DNA of 64,000 bases from an uncultured Maribacter sp. (GCF_947496775.1 NZ_CANMDU010000002.1:62001-126000), one strand, 5' to 3'. Positions 34,071 to 43,386 are shown, numbered from the stretch's first letter. The notes: a model not told the origin generated them from the sequence alone. A program made the numbers and translations.

Positions 34071-35414
34071 TTAAATACCAGTATAGTTACTAGGAGTAAT
34101 TGCTTTTAATTCTGTTTTAATAGCATCGGAAACTTCTAGAGAATCTATAAAGTTTGCCATAGAATTTTTAGTTATTTTCTCATTGGTTCTGGTTAAGCCT
34201 TTTAAAGCTTCGTAAGGATTAGGGTAAGCCTCTCTCCTTAAAATGGTTTGTATTGCTTCTGCAACAACGGCCCAATTATTTTCTAAATCTTGTTCAAATT
34301 TTTCTTTGTTTAAAAGTAATTTGTTTAATCCTTTTAAGGTAGATTGAAAAGCAATTAAAGTATGCGCAAAAGGTACACCAACGTTTCTAAGAACGGTGCT
34401 ATCTGTTAAATCTCTCTGTAGTCTAGAAACGGGTAGTTTGGCGGATAAATGCTCAAAAATAGCATTTGCTATACCTAAATTTCCTTCCGAATTTTCAAAA
34501 TCAATAGGGTTTACTTTATGGGGCATTGCGGAAGAACCAACTTCTCCTTTTTTAATTTTTTGTTTAAAATAATCCATAGAAACATAAGTCCAAAAATCTC
34601 TATCTAAATCTAGGATAATTGTGTTAATTCTCTTCAATCCATCAAACAAGGCAGCCATATGATCATAGTGTTCTATTTGCGTGGTAGGAAAAGAATGGTG
34701 TAATCCTAATTTTTCTTGTACAAATTTTTCTCCAAAAGCTTTCCAATCAATAGAAGGGTAGGCAACTAAGTGGGCATTGTAGTTACCGGTAGCGCCACCA
34801 AATTTTGCAGCACTTGGAATATCATTTAACAAGTTAAACTGTTCTTTTAAACGAGTAACAAAAACATTAATTTCTTTTCCTAGACGAGTAGGGGAAGCAG
34901 GTTGTCCATGTGTTCTTGCTAATAGAGGAATAGCATCCCACTCTTTAACTAATGCTTCAAGCTTTGCTATAACCTCTAGGTATAGAGGAACATAAACATC
35001 ATTCATAGCCTCTTTTATAGAAAGTGGTATTGCTGTGTTGTTTATATCTTGAGAAGTTAATCCAAAATGAATAAATTCTTTATGTTCACTTAAGCCTAAA
35101 GTATCAAAGGCCTTTTTAATAAAGTACTCTACCGCTTTAACATCGTGGTTGGTTACTTTCTCTATGTCTTTTATTTCTTGTGCGTCTTTGGCATTGAACT
35201 TTTTATAAATATCTCTTAAAGCATCAAATTTAGAAGTATCAAAACCATCTAATTGCGGTAATGGAATTTCACATAAAGCAATAAAGTATTCAATTTCTAC
35301 TCGTACTCTATATTTAATTAGTGCTTCTTCGGAAAAGAATGGAGATAAAGAATTAGTTTTACTACTATACCTTCCGTCTATAGGGGAAATTGCATTTAGT
35401 TGCGTAAGTGACAT
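34071..35414 (-). CDS. purB: Adenylosuccinate lyase
   Basis: Cleaves SAICAR in de novo purine synthesis and adenylosuccinate in AMP synthesis, releasing fumarate both times. The 447-residue protein shows the fumarase/aspartase-superfamily regions FGLTSQDINNTA, TRTHGQPASPTRLGKE (general-acid His) and the signature GEVGSSAMPHKVNPIDFENSEG with the catalytic Ser in the flexible loop. A TATATTTG -7 box lies upstream (35448-35455). Confidence 0.96.
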   Translation of the reverse strand: MSLTQLNAISPIDGRYSSKTNSLSPFFSEEALIKYRVRVEIEYFIALCEIPLPQLDGFDTSKFDALRDIYKKFNAKDAQEIKDIEKVTNHDVKAVEYFIKKAFDTLGLSEHKEFIHFGLTSQDINNTAIPLSIKEAMNDVYVPLYLEVIAKLEALVKEWDAIPLLARTHGQPASPTRLGKEINVFVTRLKEQFNLLNDIPSAAKFGGATGNYNAHLVAYPSIDWKAFGEKFVQEKLGLHHSFPTTQIEHYDHMAALFDGLKRINTIILDLDRDFWTYVSMDYFKQKIKKGEVGSSAMPHKVNPIDFENSEGNLGIANAIFEHLSAKLPVSRLQRDLTDSTVLRNVGVPFAHTLIAFQSTLKGLNKLLLNKEKFEQDLENNWAVVAEAIQTILRREAYPNPYEALKGLTRTNEKITKNSMANFIDSLEVSDAIKTELKAITPSNYTGI

Positions 35415-35447
35415 TTGCTTATGAATTGATTAGTAAATTACAAGGCG

Positions 35448-35455
35448 CAAATATA
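35448..35455 (-). promoter_or_regulatory. Possible -7 element for purB
   Basis: On the minus strand TATATTTG, followed by CGCC as in the rpmH promoter, ends 33 nt before the purB start. No TTTG lies 19 nt upstream. Confidence 0.4.
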
Positions 35456-35532
35456 CTTATAAGTTAAGGAGTTTAAAAGTCTATAAAAGTTTAATCTGAT
35501 GTTGTTTTTTGAGTATCTGTTATAAGAAAAGC

Positions 35533-36093
35533 TTACTTTATTTTTTCTAATGTCATTCTTGCTCTTGCTTTATAGGCAGCACTTCCATTGGCGTAATTTT
35601 GTTCTAGCACTATGCGCAGTTCTGGGTAAATCCAATCGTACTTACGACCCAATAATAATAAGCAAGTCATTGAATAGGCTTGTGCAGCTACTTTGTGGTC
35701 TCCAATAAGCCAATCGAAACAATTGGCCGTAATGCGTTCTAAATGTTCATTAGTTAGGTGCTTTTTAGTTGCTGTTTTTTTTTGCGAGAAATAAGATGTT
35801 ATTAAGTACTCGCAAATTTTGGCCATAGGACGAACGGCAGAATCAAAATGTACTTTATGCAAAGAAGCGGTAAAAGAATCTAAATAAGGAAAAAGATAAT
35901 CTAGTTGTTTTTTGGCGGTAAATTCTAGTACCCAACATGCTCTACAGGAAATAGGATTGTCTATTGTAAGGGCAATAGAGAGTAGATGGGGTATTAAATG
36001 TGGGTTAGTAAGAATTAAAGTAGCCATTTCTTGTCTTTTTTCTCTAGAGTGGTTAACATAATCTAAGGATTTAAAAAGAGCTTCTTTATTCAT
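35533..36093 (-). CDS. Helical-repeat protein of unknown function
   Basis: A 186-residue, all-helical protein with a HEAT-like look: paired helices such as EKRQEMATLILTNPHLIPHLLSIAL, CRACWVLEFTAKKQLDYLFPYLDSF and HFDSAVRPMAKICEYLITSYF. No signal peptide or catalytic motif is visible. Proteins of this type lie next to purB in several Flavobacteriaceae, and I recall database entries that call them adenylosuccinate lyase; the sequence has none of that enzyme's motifs. It could be a scaffold or adaptor. It is divergent from the haem-binding protein gene with 37 nt between starts. Confidence 0.65.
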   Translation of the reverse strand: MNKEALFKSLDYVNHSREKRQEMATLILTNPHLIPHLLSIALTIDNPISCRACWVLEFTAKKQLDYLFPYLDSFTASLHKVHFDSAVRPMAKICEYLITSYFSQKKTATKKHLTNEHLERITANCFDWLIGDHKVAAQAYSMTCLLLLGRKYDWIYPELRIVLEQNYANGSAAYKARARMTLEKIK

Positions 36094-36130
36094 AAAAAAT
36101 TGTATTTTTAAGGGAAATTTGTTTCCCCAA

Positions 36131-36601
36131 ATGAAAATACTAAAAAAAACTGCAATTATCCTACTGGTTGCTTTTGTTGCTATCCAGTTTTTTAGACCAA
36201 CTCAGAACATATCACATGGTGATCATACCAAACAATTTCTTGTTGAGACTAACCCTTCAAAAGAAGTGAAGGTTATTTTAGAACAAACGTGTTATGACTG
36301 TCATAGCGATAATACCAATTATCCCTGGTATAATAATGTTGCTCCTGTCTCTTATTGGTTATCCAACCATATTAAAGATGGTAAAAAACATTTAAATTTT
36401 TCAGAATGGGAGAACTATTCTAATAAGAAAAAAGACCATAAATTAGAAGAGGTTTTAGAAACTATAGATACTAGTGAAATGCCTCTAAAAGAATATATTT
36501 GGACACATGAGCAAGCCAAACTTTCTGAAGAGCAAAAAAAGTTGATAAAAGAATGGGTGCTTCGTTCTAGAGCATTGTATCAATTAGAGAATTTACAATA
36601 G
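36131..36601 (+). CDS. Haem-binding domain protein (single CxxCH)
   Basis: A 156-residue protein. I start it at the ATG at 36131 because it opens directly with an export signal (MKILKKTAIILLVAFVAIQF); the longer frame starts at TTG. The CxxCH motif is C54-C57-H58 (EQTCYDCHSDNT), followed by YPWYNNVAPVSYWLSNHIKDGKKHLNFSEW, the signature of the Haem_bd family found in Bacteroidota. It probably is a periplasmic c-type monohaem protein anchored by its N-terminus; its redox partner is unknown. Its 3' end overlaps the sirtuin gene by 35 bp tail to tail. Confidence 0.82.
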   Translation: MKILKKTAIILLVAFVAIQFFRPTQNISHGDHTKQFLVETNPSKEVKVILEQTCYDCHSDNTNYPWYNNVAPVSYWLSNHIKDGKKHLNFSEWENYSNKKKDHKLEEVLETIDTSEMPLKEYIWTHEQAKLSEEQKKLIKEWVLRSRALYQLENLQ

Positions 36602-37262
36602 TAGGAACTCCTTTTGTTGCAGAATCTTTTATAATTGTAAGCAAAGGAAAGTCATTTTCTGTAATGCTAGGTTTTGGGTCTACAAAATAAATCGGAGTTT
36701 TTCCGGGAATGTAATTTATTAACCCAGCGGCAGGATATACTTGCATAGAAGTGCCTATAATGATTAAAATATCGGCATTTGCAGTAATTTCTATTGCATC
36801 TTCCATCTTGGGAACATCTTCTCCAAACCATACAATATGTGGTCTTAATTGGGAGCCTTTACTACAAAAATCTCCTATCTCAACATTTTCTTTCCAAGGA
36901 AGTATTACGTTTTTATCTATGGTACTCCTTACTTTTAATAGTTCTCCATGTAAATGGGTAACATGTTTACTTCCAGCACGTTCATGTAAGTCATCTACAT
37001 TTTGAGTTATAATATGTACATGAAAATAATCTTGTAAAGAAGCTAATGCATAATGTGCAGTATTCGGTAGTACTTGCAATAATTGTTTTCTTCTTTGATT
37101 ATAAAATTCTAATACAAGAGACGGGTTATTCTTAAAGCCTTCTGGGGTGGCTACCTCCATAATATCATGGCCTTCCCATAAGCCATCTGCATCTCTAAAA
37201 GTTTTTATACCACTTTCGGCACTTATTCCGGCACCAGTAAGAACAACTATATTTTTCTTCAT
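36567..37262 (-). CDS. cobB: Sir2-family NAD-dependent protein deacylase (CobB-like)
   Basis: A 231-residue sirtuin. The NAD-binding GAGISAESGIKTFRD (10-24), TQNVDDLHERAGS and the active-site His in HLHGEL (about 105) are intact. Tyr54 and Arg57 (FYNQRRKQ) match the Y-x-x-R pair of desuccinylase-type class III sirtuins. The zinc module is degraded: where E. coli CobB has paired cysteines, only the lone Cys in GDFCSKGSQL remains. It removes acyl groups from lysine, probably including succinyl. It is not an ST/defence-type SIR2; the neighbours are metabolic. Confidence 0.9.
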   Translation of the reverse strand: MKKNIVVLTGAGISAESGIKTFRDADGLWEGHDIMEVATPEGFKNNPSLVLEFYNQRRKQLLQVLPNTAHYALASLQDYFHVHIITQNVDDLHERAGSKHVTHLHGELLKVRSTIDKNVILPWKENVEIGDFCSKGSQLRPHIVWFGEDVPKMEDAIEITANADILIIIGTSMQVYPAAGLINYIPGKTPIYFVDPKPSITENDFPLLTIIKDSATKGVPTIVNSLIDTML

Positions 37263-37358
37263 AAAGAAGCACTTTTTAATTCAATAATTTATCTATTACA
37301 GAATTACAAAAAAAATGATAATAAAACCTAACTTTTATAGTAATACGGATTAAATACT

Positions 37359-38540
37359 TTACAAGTCTTCTAATTTCCAAGTTCTTACCCAATCATACTT
37401 TGTAGTTCTTTGCTCTTCAGTTCCAGTAGCAGTTAAATCGTTCTCTGGCTCAATAGGGTTCCAATCATAAGTTTCCATTGCCATGGTTATGTGACCTTCT
37501 AAATCAAAATCTGTTGAAGGCTTAATCGTATAAACATACTCTCCATCTAAGTAAAATAATATTTCTGTAGGCGATTTCCACCAACATCCATATACAAAAT
37601 ATCTGGAATGATTTTTATCCTCTAAATCTTTTTTTCCTGGTCTTTGCACGGAGCTATTAATATCACAAGTTCTTGCGTGTCTCCAGGTATTAGAGTGATA
37701 TATATTATCCCATTCTTTTGCCCATGAATCTGTTCCACTATGTGTTCTTCCTACACATTCTTGAATATCTAGTTCAAGTTTTCTGAAAGGTCCTGAATTA
37801 CAATTTTGAGGAAAAGCTATCCAAAATGTTGAAGACATTACTGTTTCATTAGCTTTCATCCTAGCCTCATAGTAATAACCAGATATAGCTTTAGTTTTGG
37901 AACGTAAAATTGCACCTCCATGAGTCCAATTACGACTATTACTAGTTATTGGTGTTTGTAATTTTTTTACCATTACATTTAAGGATCCACCTCCTACAGA
38001 AACATTATCAGGTTGAAAAAGTGCTGGTTCTCTACCATACCACCCAAATTGATCTTGAGAAGGGTCTCTAAACCACTTAGAATCATCGAAAATATCCGTA
38101 TTAAATTCATCTGACAATTCTGCTACAGAAGTCCATTTTTTTCCTGTTGGCGTTGGATCATCTCCTATAAAATAAGGCATGTTTTCTGAAGGATTATTTC
38201 TTGCTACTATTACATCAAAACTACAAGAAGTAGTGTTTCCGGCTGCATCAGTAACAACAAAAGTATTTGTAGTTGTTCCTACAGGAAATGATTCTCCCGA
38301 CGCTAAACCAGAGGTTTGTCTTGTTACTGCACCAGCAATATTATCTGTTCCTTCTGGAGTAGTATAAGTTACCATAGCATCTTTAGCTGTAGTATCTATA
38401 TTTACATTTATGGGGTCTAAACATGTTATAGAAGGAGCTATAGCGTCTTTTTGCTCTTCTTCTTTTTCATCATTACTACAAGAGATACTAGATATAAATA
38501 AAAGCGTCAGTAAAATTTGCGAAAAATTATTTTTAAACAT
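37359..38540 (-). CDS. GH16 glycoside hydrolase lipoprotein with HYR domain (agar/porphyran-type)
   Basis: A 393-residue lipoprotein (lipobox LFISSISC, Cys21). A HYR-type immunoglobulin-like domain lies at about 33-110 (DNIAGAVTRQTSGLASGESFPVG). The GH16 domain follows from about 128 to the end. The catalytic motif ExDxxE is present as ELDIQE (about 255-260): nucleophile and acid/base Glu with the assisting Asp. Family features include FVYGCWWKSPTEILFYLDGEYV and TTKYDWVRTWKLE, close to marine agarases and porphyranases. It probably cuts red-algal galactans at the cell surface. No SusC/SusD pair, sulfatase or other CAZyme adjoins it. The exact galactan cannot be told. Confidence 0.82.
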   Translation of the reverse strand: MFKNNFSQILLTLLFISSISCSNDEKEEEQKDAIAPSITCLDPINVNIDTTAKDAMVTYTTPEGTDNIAGAVTRQTSGLASGESFPVGTTTNTFVVTDAAGNTTSCSFDVIVARNNPSENMPYFIGDDPTPTGKKWTSVAELSDEFNTDIFDDSKWFRDPSQDQFGWYGREPALFQPDNVSVGGGSLNVMVKKLQTPITSNSRNWTHGGAILRSKTKAISGYYYEARMKANETVMSSTFWIAFPQNCNSGPFRKLELDIQECVGRTHSGTDSWAKEWDNIYHSNTWRHARTCDINSSVQRPGKKDLEDKNHSRYFVYGCWWKSPTEILFYLDGEYVYTIKPSTDFDLEGHITMAMETYDWNPIEPENDLTATGTEEQRTTKYDWVRTWKLEDL

Positions 38541-38664
38541 TGGAAGAGAGCTTTAATTAAATTGTAAAGTAATATAACTAAAAGAGATTAGTTTTTCTCA
38601 TATGTTCTATAAAAAGTAATAAATGTTCCGTTTTCTTAAAAGAACTTTTTTATACCTTAGATGT

Positions 38665-39321
38665 ATGATAGATGAAAAACTCTTGGCTTATTTAGAGGAA
38701 ATTGTAACTCCGGAACGCGTAGAGCGTTTTAAAGTAATATTAGAGGAACGAACAAAGTATATAACGGTAGCTATTGAAGATGTTTTTCAAAGACACAATA
38801 TGAGCGCTGTAATACGTAGTTGTGAAGTTTTTGGAATTCAAGATGCGCATGTTATAGAGAATAGAAATGCAAAATGTTTGGATGAAGAAATTTCTATGGG
38901 AGCCCAAAATTGGGTAGATATTCACGAGTATAAAGATACTTCTAGTTGTATTGATAGTTTACGTAAAAATGGATATAAAATAATAGCGACAACGCCACAT
39001 AATGATTCTTGTTATTTGGATGATTTTGAATTAGACAGTAAAACAGCTCTCTTTTTTGGGACTGAAAAAGACGGGTTGAGTCAAGAAGTCATTGAGAGTG
39101 CAGATGGCTATTTAAAAGTACCTATGGTTGGTTTTACGGAGAGCTTAAATATATCTGTTTCTGCTGCTATAGTATTACAAAGTTTAACTAATAAGCTTAA
39201 AAATAGCAACTTAGATTGGAAGCTAACTGAAGAAGAAAAATTAGAAAAACGGTTAGATTGGAGTAAAAAATCCATTAAAAGTATTGATGCTATTTTAAAG
39301 CGTTATTCTGAAAAAGGTTAA
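38665..39321 (+). CDS. trmH: tRNA (guanosine-18-2'-O)-methyltransferase TrmH
   Basis: SPOUT-class methyltransferase for Gm18 of tRNA. I start it at ATG 38665 (MIDEKLLAYLEEIVTPERVERF), the typical TrmH N-terminus; 14 extra codons upstream look non-conserved. The SPOUT motifs are HNMSAVIRSCEVFGIQDAHVIE (motif 1, with the catalytic Arg), ALFFGTEKDGLSQEV (motif 2) and VPMVGFTESLNISVSAAIVL (motif 3), which form the AdoMet-binding knot. The protein is 218 residues, the usual size. It is a single plus-strand gene. Confidence 0.92.
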   Translation: MIDEKLLAYLEEIVTPERVERFKVILEERTKYITVAIEDVFQRHNMSAVIRSCEVFGIQDAHVIENRNAKCLDEEISMGAQNWVDIHEYKDTSSCIDSLRKNGYKIIATTPHNDSCYLDDFELDSKTALFFGTEKDGLSQEVIESADGYLKVPMVGFTESLNISVSAAIVLQSLTNKLKNSNLDWKLTEEEKLEKRLDWSKKSIKSIDAILKRYSEKG

Positions 39322-39364
39322 ATTTTTATTACTTTTAAAGGAAACCACTAAAACCAACACAAAA

Positions 39365-39895
39365 ATGAATACACTAGTTTATATCATCGTAGGGATTGTA
39401 GTACTGTTGCTAATTTTAAGTTTAATAGCACCAAAAAGGTATAATGTTTTTAGAAGCATTGAAATTAACAAGCCTAAATCTGACGTTTTTGAGAATCTTA
39501 AATACTTGCAAAAGCAGCAAGAATGGTCGCCATGGGCAAAAAAAGACTCAAATATGGAGAAGAAACTAACAGGAAAGGATGGCGAAGTTGGCGCTATTAG
39601 TTATTGGAATGGTAATAAAGAAGTAGGGGAAGGGGAACAAGAAATTACTAAAATTATTGAAGGGGAGAGAATAGAAGGTGAGCTTCGTTTTCTAAAACCT
39701 TGGAAGTCTACTTCAGATTGTTATTTTGATGTGGCAGATGCTGGTCAAGGAAGTACAAAGGTTACATGGGGATTTTCAGGAAAAAATAAGTTTCCAATGA
39801 GTATTATGATGCTATTTATGAATATGGATAAGGCTGTTGGTAAAGATTTTGAAGACGGTTTAAGAGCTTTAAAAGAGCAATTGGAGGAAGAATAG
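39365..39895 (+). CDS. SRPBCC-family protein
   Basis: A 176-residue protein with an N-terminal membrane segment (LVYIIVGIVVLLLILSLIA, about 4-22) and a START/SRPBCC ligand-binding domain: VFRSIEINKPKSDVFENLKYLQKQQEWSPWAKKD is the family opening, and EGRIEGELRF-like strands and a final long helix (MDKAVGKDFEDGLRALKEQLEE) follow. Such proteins bind hydrophobic small molecules; the ligand is unknown. The gene starts 43 nt after trmH and may belong to its transcript. Confidence 0.82.
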   Translation: MNTLVYIIVGIVVLLLILSLIAPKRYNVFRSIEINKPKSDVFENLKYLQKQQEWSPWAKKDSNMEKKLTGKDGEVGAISYWNGNKEVGEGEQEITKIIEGERIEGELRFLKPWKSTSDCYFDVADAGQGSTKVTWGFSGKNKFPMSIMMLFMNMDKAVGKDFEDGLRALKEQLEEE

Positions 39896-40130
39896 GCATA
39901 TATAGTTTAGGTTTAAAACTTTAATAGCCGAAGTAATTGTAATTTTCTTATCCAGATGAGGTTAAAGATTACTATAATATTGCTTTTTTTTTGATATGAA
40001 GATTAGCTATAAGATTCAGCAACTCTATTAAGAGTAACAAACCTTTTGCTCGTGGTATAAAATTTAAAACCGCAATTTTATCGAAATTTTAAAGTTATAC
40101 TTAAAGTTTTGTTTCCTTTAATTCCCGAAT

Positions 40131-42239
40131 ATGAAAAAAATAGTTATTCTAGTATTACTGTTGGTATTTTCAAAAGCTGTGAAAGCTCAAAGTACCGATT
40201 TAGACCGAGAAACTATAAAAGTTTCTTATGTTAAATTACCAACAAACCCTGTAAAAGATAAAAACTTACGAACCTATTCTGTAAACACAAATAGTGTACC
40301 TACTGCAGAAAGTGCCTACCCTAGTAAAGTAATAAATGAGAGCATAATTATAGAAGGGTTTGAGAAAATCAATAGGAACGGTACTATTGATGTTCAAATT
40401 CAGGTAAACGATATAATTATTGAAGGAGTAAAGTATTACGAGACTGAGGATATAAAGAAAAATAAAGAAGGTAAGGTAATTAGCAGTCAGAAGTATTACC
40501 AACCTATTATTCATTATAGAACAACAGCTTCTTATTATGTGAAAGATCAGAATGGCAAACGTGATGAATATACTATTTCTGATAAAGGGAATTTTAAGGC
40601 ATCTAAATATAAAACAAAAAAAGAAGGAGAAAATTACGTGTCCACTAATATAGAATCCCTTAAAAGCCAATTTATAAAGAAATTTGCAAGAAATATTCCT
40701 TCCTCCGTAAACTATGAACTTAACAACCAATTTGGTTATCATGCACAAGAACAGGTTGGAACTAATTTATGGATACTAGATTCAAAAAAACATCCCGAAT
40801 ATACTGCACATAAAAAGGCTTTAAAACAAGCCCAGGAAATTTTTGCTACAAGTAAATATAATCAGTCTATTAGTGGGTTAAAAGAAAAATTAGAACCCGT
40901 AATGGTATATTTTAAAAGTGTTATTCCTAAATATACCGACCCCAAAAAAAATAAGCATAAAAAAATGAGATATGCCAGTTACTATAACTTGGCAAAAATG
41001 TATTATTATTTGGATATGCCAGACGAAACCTCAAAGTATGCTAATAAGCTTATTGAGAACGGGTACGACAAATCTGACGGTAAACAATTAGCGGAAATGG
41101 CCGAAAATTTAAAAGAAAAATTTATTGTGAATAACGTTACTTCAAGGCATTTTGAGGTAAACACGGCGGATAGCACATTCGATGATACTGTAGTAGAAAC
41201 AGAAACTGTTATTGAAGCATTACCTATTGTTAAAGAGTTTGAAACCGCATATGAATCAACAGGTTCCTTGGAAGAAGATAATAAAATGTCTATTTCCATT
41301 TTACGAACGTTAAAGAATGTATTTGCAGGTGAAGGTAGTTATTTGGGATATTATCCAATTGAAGCAGAAATTATTACCGATGCTGCATCAGGGAAAGTAA
41401 CAGGGCAAAAATTCATAGTACCTACTAATGATCAGGCCTATAAGTATATTACTTTTGTTTGGGATGGTAATTTCTTAGCACATGCACTTGTAGATACATA
41501 TAGGATTGATTTATTCTGGAAAAACAATCAATTAGCAGGAGTAAGAATTGATAGCTTTCAAAATTTTGATTTCACTATTCGTTACGACATGGATAATAAC
41601 CCAATTTACTTAGAAGGTCACCAGGCAAGTAATAATGATATACCAAGTAATTTTGATATAACCTATATCGATGGAAAAATAACAGAAAGTGTTAGAAATA
41701 CGCAAGGTATGTTTAAAAATTACGTTAGTACAGCCAAAATATTTAAATATAACGAAGATGCTATTGAGGTAAATACAACAGTATATAAAAGGGGAAAGGC
41801 TCGGGAAACTAAAAATGAAGTGAGCAGTTTAACTATGACATATAATGTGGTTTCTGATAGTGAGCTACAAATCACTACGAATTTTGGAAAGTCTGGGAGT
41901 ACACGTGTTAAAAGCTTTATTTATAGACCAGATGGAAAAATGAGAAGAGTAAGTAACAATGAACAGCCCTATAATTCTATAAATACAACGGATAACATAT
42001 ATGAAGGTGATAAGCGGGTGAAGCAAATATTTTTTTCAACGTTTAAAGGGGAATTTCACACGAAATCAATAATTAATTATAAAGATTTTGACAAGAAACC
42101 TGGGGAAACGGAAGATAAGTGGAGGAATGGTAAATACTTTTACGATTCCAATGGCATTCTTGTTGAGGAAATACGTGACGGCAAGTACAGGGAGAAAATA
42201 AATGGACTATGGTCTGGCTGGAAATATATGAGTTATTAA
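40131..42239 (+). CDS. Large secreted protein of unknown function
   Basis: A 702-residue exported protein with signal MKKIVILVLLLVFSKAVKAQ. Residues about 30-210 are beta-rich, about 215-330 form helical TPR-like pairs (YASYYNLAKMYYYLDMPDETSKYANKLIENG), and the C-terminal half is again beta-rich with repeated strand-turn patterns such as DNNPIYLEG, DGKITESVRN and YRPDGKMRRVSNNEQP that resemble MORN/YD-like strand repeats. No catalytic motif is visible and I do not recognise the family. It is isolated: 235 nt before it and about 100 nt after it are non-coding. Confidence 0.65.
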   Translation: MKKIVILVLLLVFSKAVKAQSTDLDRETIKVSYVKLPTNPVKDKNLRTYSVNTNSVPTAESAYPSKVINESIIIEGFEKINRNGTIDVQIQVNDIIIEGVKYYETEDIKKNKEGKVISSQKYYQPIIHYRTTASYYVKDQNGKRDEYTISDKGNFKASKYKTKKEGENYVSTNIESLKSQFIKKFARNIPSSVNYELNNQFGYHAQEQVGTNLWILDSKKHPEYTAHKKALKQAQEIFATSKYNQSISGLKEKLEPVMVYFKSVIPKYTDPKKNKHKKMRYASYYNLAKMYYYLDMPDETSKYANKLIENGYDKSDGKQLAEMAENLKEKFIVNNVTSRHFEVNTADSTFDDTVVETETVIEALPIVKEFETAYESTGSLEEDNKMSISILRTLKNVFAGEGSYLGYYPIEAEIITDAASGKVTGQKFIVPTNDQAYKYITFVWDGNFLAHALVDTYRIDLFWKNNQLAGVRIDSFQNFDFTIRYDMDNNPIYLEGHQASNNDIPSNFDITYIDGKITESVRNTQGMFKNYVSTAKIFKYNEDAIEVNTTVYKRGKARETKNEVSSLTMTYNVVSDSELQITTNFGKSGSTRVKSFIYRPDGKMRRVSNNEQPYNSINTTDNIYEGDKRVKQIFFSTFKGEFHTKSIINYKDFDKKPGETEDKWRNGKYFYDSNGILVEEIRDGKYREKINGLWSGWKYMSY

Positions 42240-42340
42240 ATTAGGAGATTTCCTTAACTATGTAAGTCTATTTGTGTATAGCATAAGTATAAAATAAATA
42301 GTAGTGTTAGTGCGGATTAATTGTATTTTATGAAGAAGTT

Positions 42341-42874
42341 TTAAGCTGTTTTTTCTTGGTTCAACGTAAGACACATGCGTTCCATTCCTTTTAATTCTTC
42401 TTTGAAAAGTGGTATTTCTAATCGTGTTTTGCTGTGAAATTCGAATCCTAGTTTTTGATAGAAAGCAATCGCGTTTTTATTGGAGTCTATTACACAAAGA
42501 AAAATCAACCTCTTTCCTTTTTTCTGAATTCGATTTATTATTTCGGTTAACGCTATTTTCCCGATACCCATTCCGCTATATTTTGGAAGGATATATATTT
42601 TTTCCAATTCGCTATTAGCTAATTCAGATAATTTTAATGATGATTTATTATTAACCTTTGCAAAACCAATGTTTTTTGAATGCTTGCAAATAAAGAAATA
42701 TTCATAATTTGTATTATTTAATTCGGCTTTTAGTCGTCTTTCACCAAACTCTTGTTCTAGATAAAGTTCTAATCCATTTTCAGTCCAATGGTCTGCAAAT
42801 ATGTGAGAATACGAACTTTTACATACTTCTTGCAACTCGAAAATATCACTTTGATTAACTTTTTTTAACTCCAT
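42341..42874 (-). CDS. GNAT-family N-acetyltransferase
   Basis: A 177-residue GNAT. I prefer the ATG at 42874 (MELKKVNQSDIFELQEVCKS), the normal opening strand-helix; a start six codons upstream is possible. Motif A, which binds acetyl-CoA pyrophosphate, is LEKIYILPKYSGMGIGKIALTEI (Q/RxxGxG/A type), and motif B is NKNAIAFYQKLGFEFHSKTRLEIPLF. The substrate is unknown. It lies at the edge of a loosely packed, gene-poor patch. Confidence 0.85.
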   Translation of the reverse strand: MELKKVNQSDIFELQEVCKSSYSHIFADHWTENGLELYLEQEFGERRLKAELNNTNYEYFFICKHSKNIGFAKVNNKSSLKLSELANSELEKIYILPKYSGMGIGKIALTEIINRIQKKGKRLIFLCVIDSNKNAIAFYQKLGFEFHSKTRLEIPLFKEELKGMERMCLTLNQEKTA

Positions 42875-42892
42875 ATAATCCTCATTACGCAT

Positions 42893-43386
42893 AGATTTTG
42901 TTGTTGCGCGTTTATTTATCTGTTTGTAATTCTTATATTCTTGAACCTTTAATCAGAAGCCAAAGCATAAATACTAATTCGCCCAATGCTGTAAATATAC
43001 TAAAGCTTGTATTGAGTTCGGAATATAAAAATTTAATAGGACTAAACCGAAAAACCATTCTTGTTTATACGATTTTACATAAAACAACATACGTTCCGAA
43101 ATATGTTCCGGAGAACTTGTTTGAAAGTAGGAATTCCCCTTTGTCAGGGTAAAAACCTTTACCCAATTCGTTACGGCCAGAAGATAAATCGCAGTGTATA
43201 GTAACCGAAATCAAGCCGTTACTAAATATACAAAACTTTTTTAGTTAACACGTAGTAGCTTTGTTTTAGATACGATGTTTTGTGCCGTAGTAACACGTTG
43301 GAGTAAGTACTGTTAGGTTCCTTTTTTTTCTAGGAGTAAAGTCTATTTATACGACAGTTTCGCAAGATATAATTAACAATAGACGA
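42893..43386. other. Gene-poor stretch
   Basis: Nothing convincing is encoded in these 494 bases. A plus-strand frame of 84 codons (42898-43152) has no signal, motif or ribosome-binding site and reads like chance. Composition is somewhat less AT-rich than the other intergenic regions. It may hold decayed sequence, but I see no repeat, attachment site or RNA gene. Confidence 0.5.

Noticed and set aside
36112-36127. Small palindrome GGGAAATTTGTTTCCC before the haem protein gene
   Set aside because: Short (6-bp arms) in very AT-rich DNA; without a second copy there is no reason to call it an operator.
36567-37262. SIR2 anti-phage defence protein
   Set aside because: The sequence is a CobB-type deacylase with a desuccinylase signature and no partner defence domain or neighbour.
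42898-43152. 84-codon plus-strand open frame
   Set aside because: No signal, motif or convincing ribosome-binding site; low-complexity content typical of chance frames.
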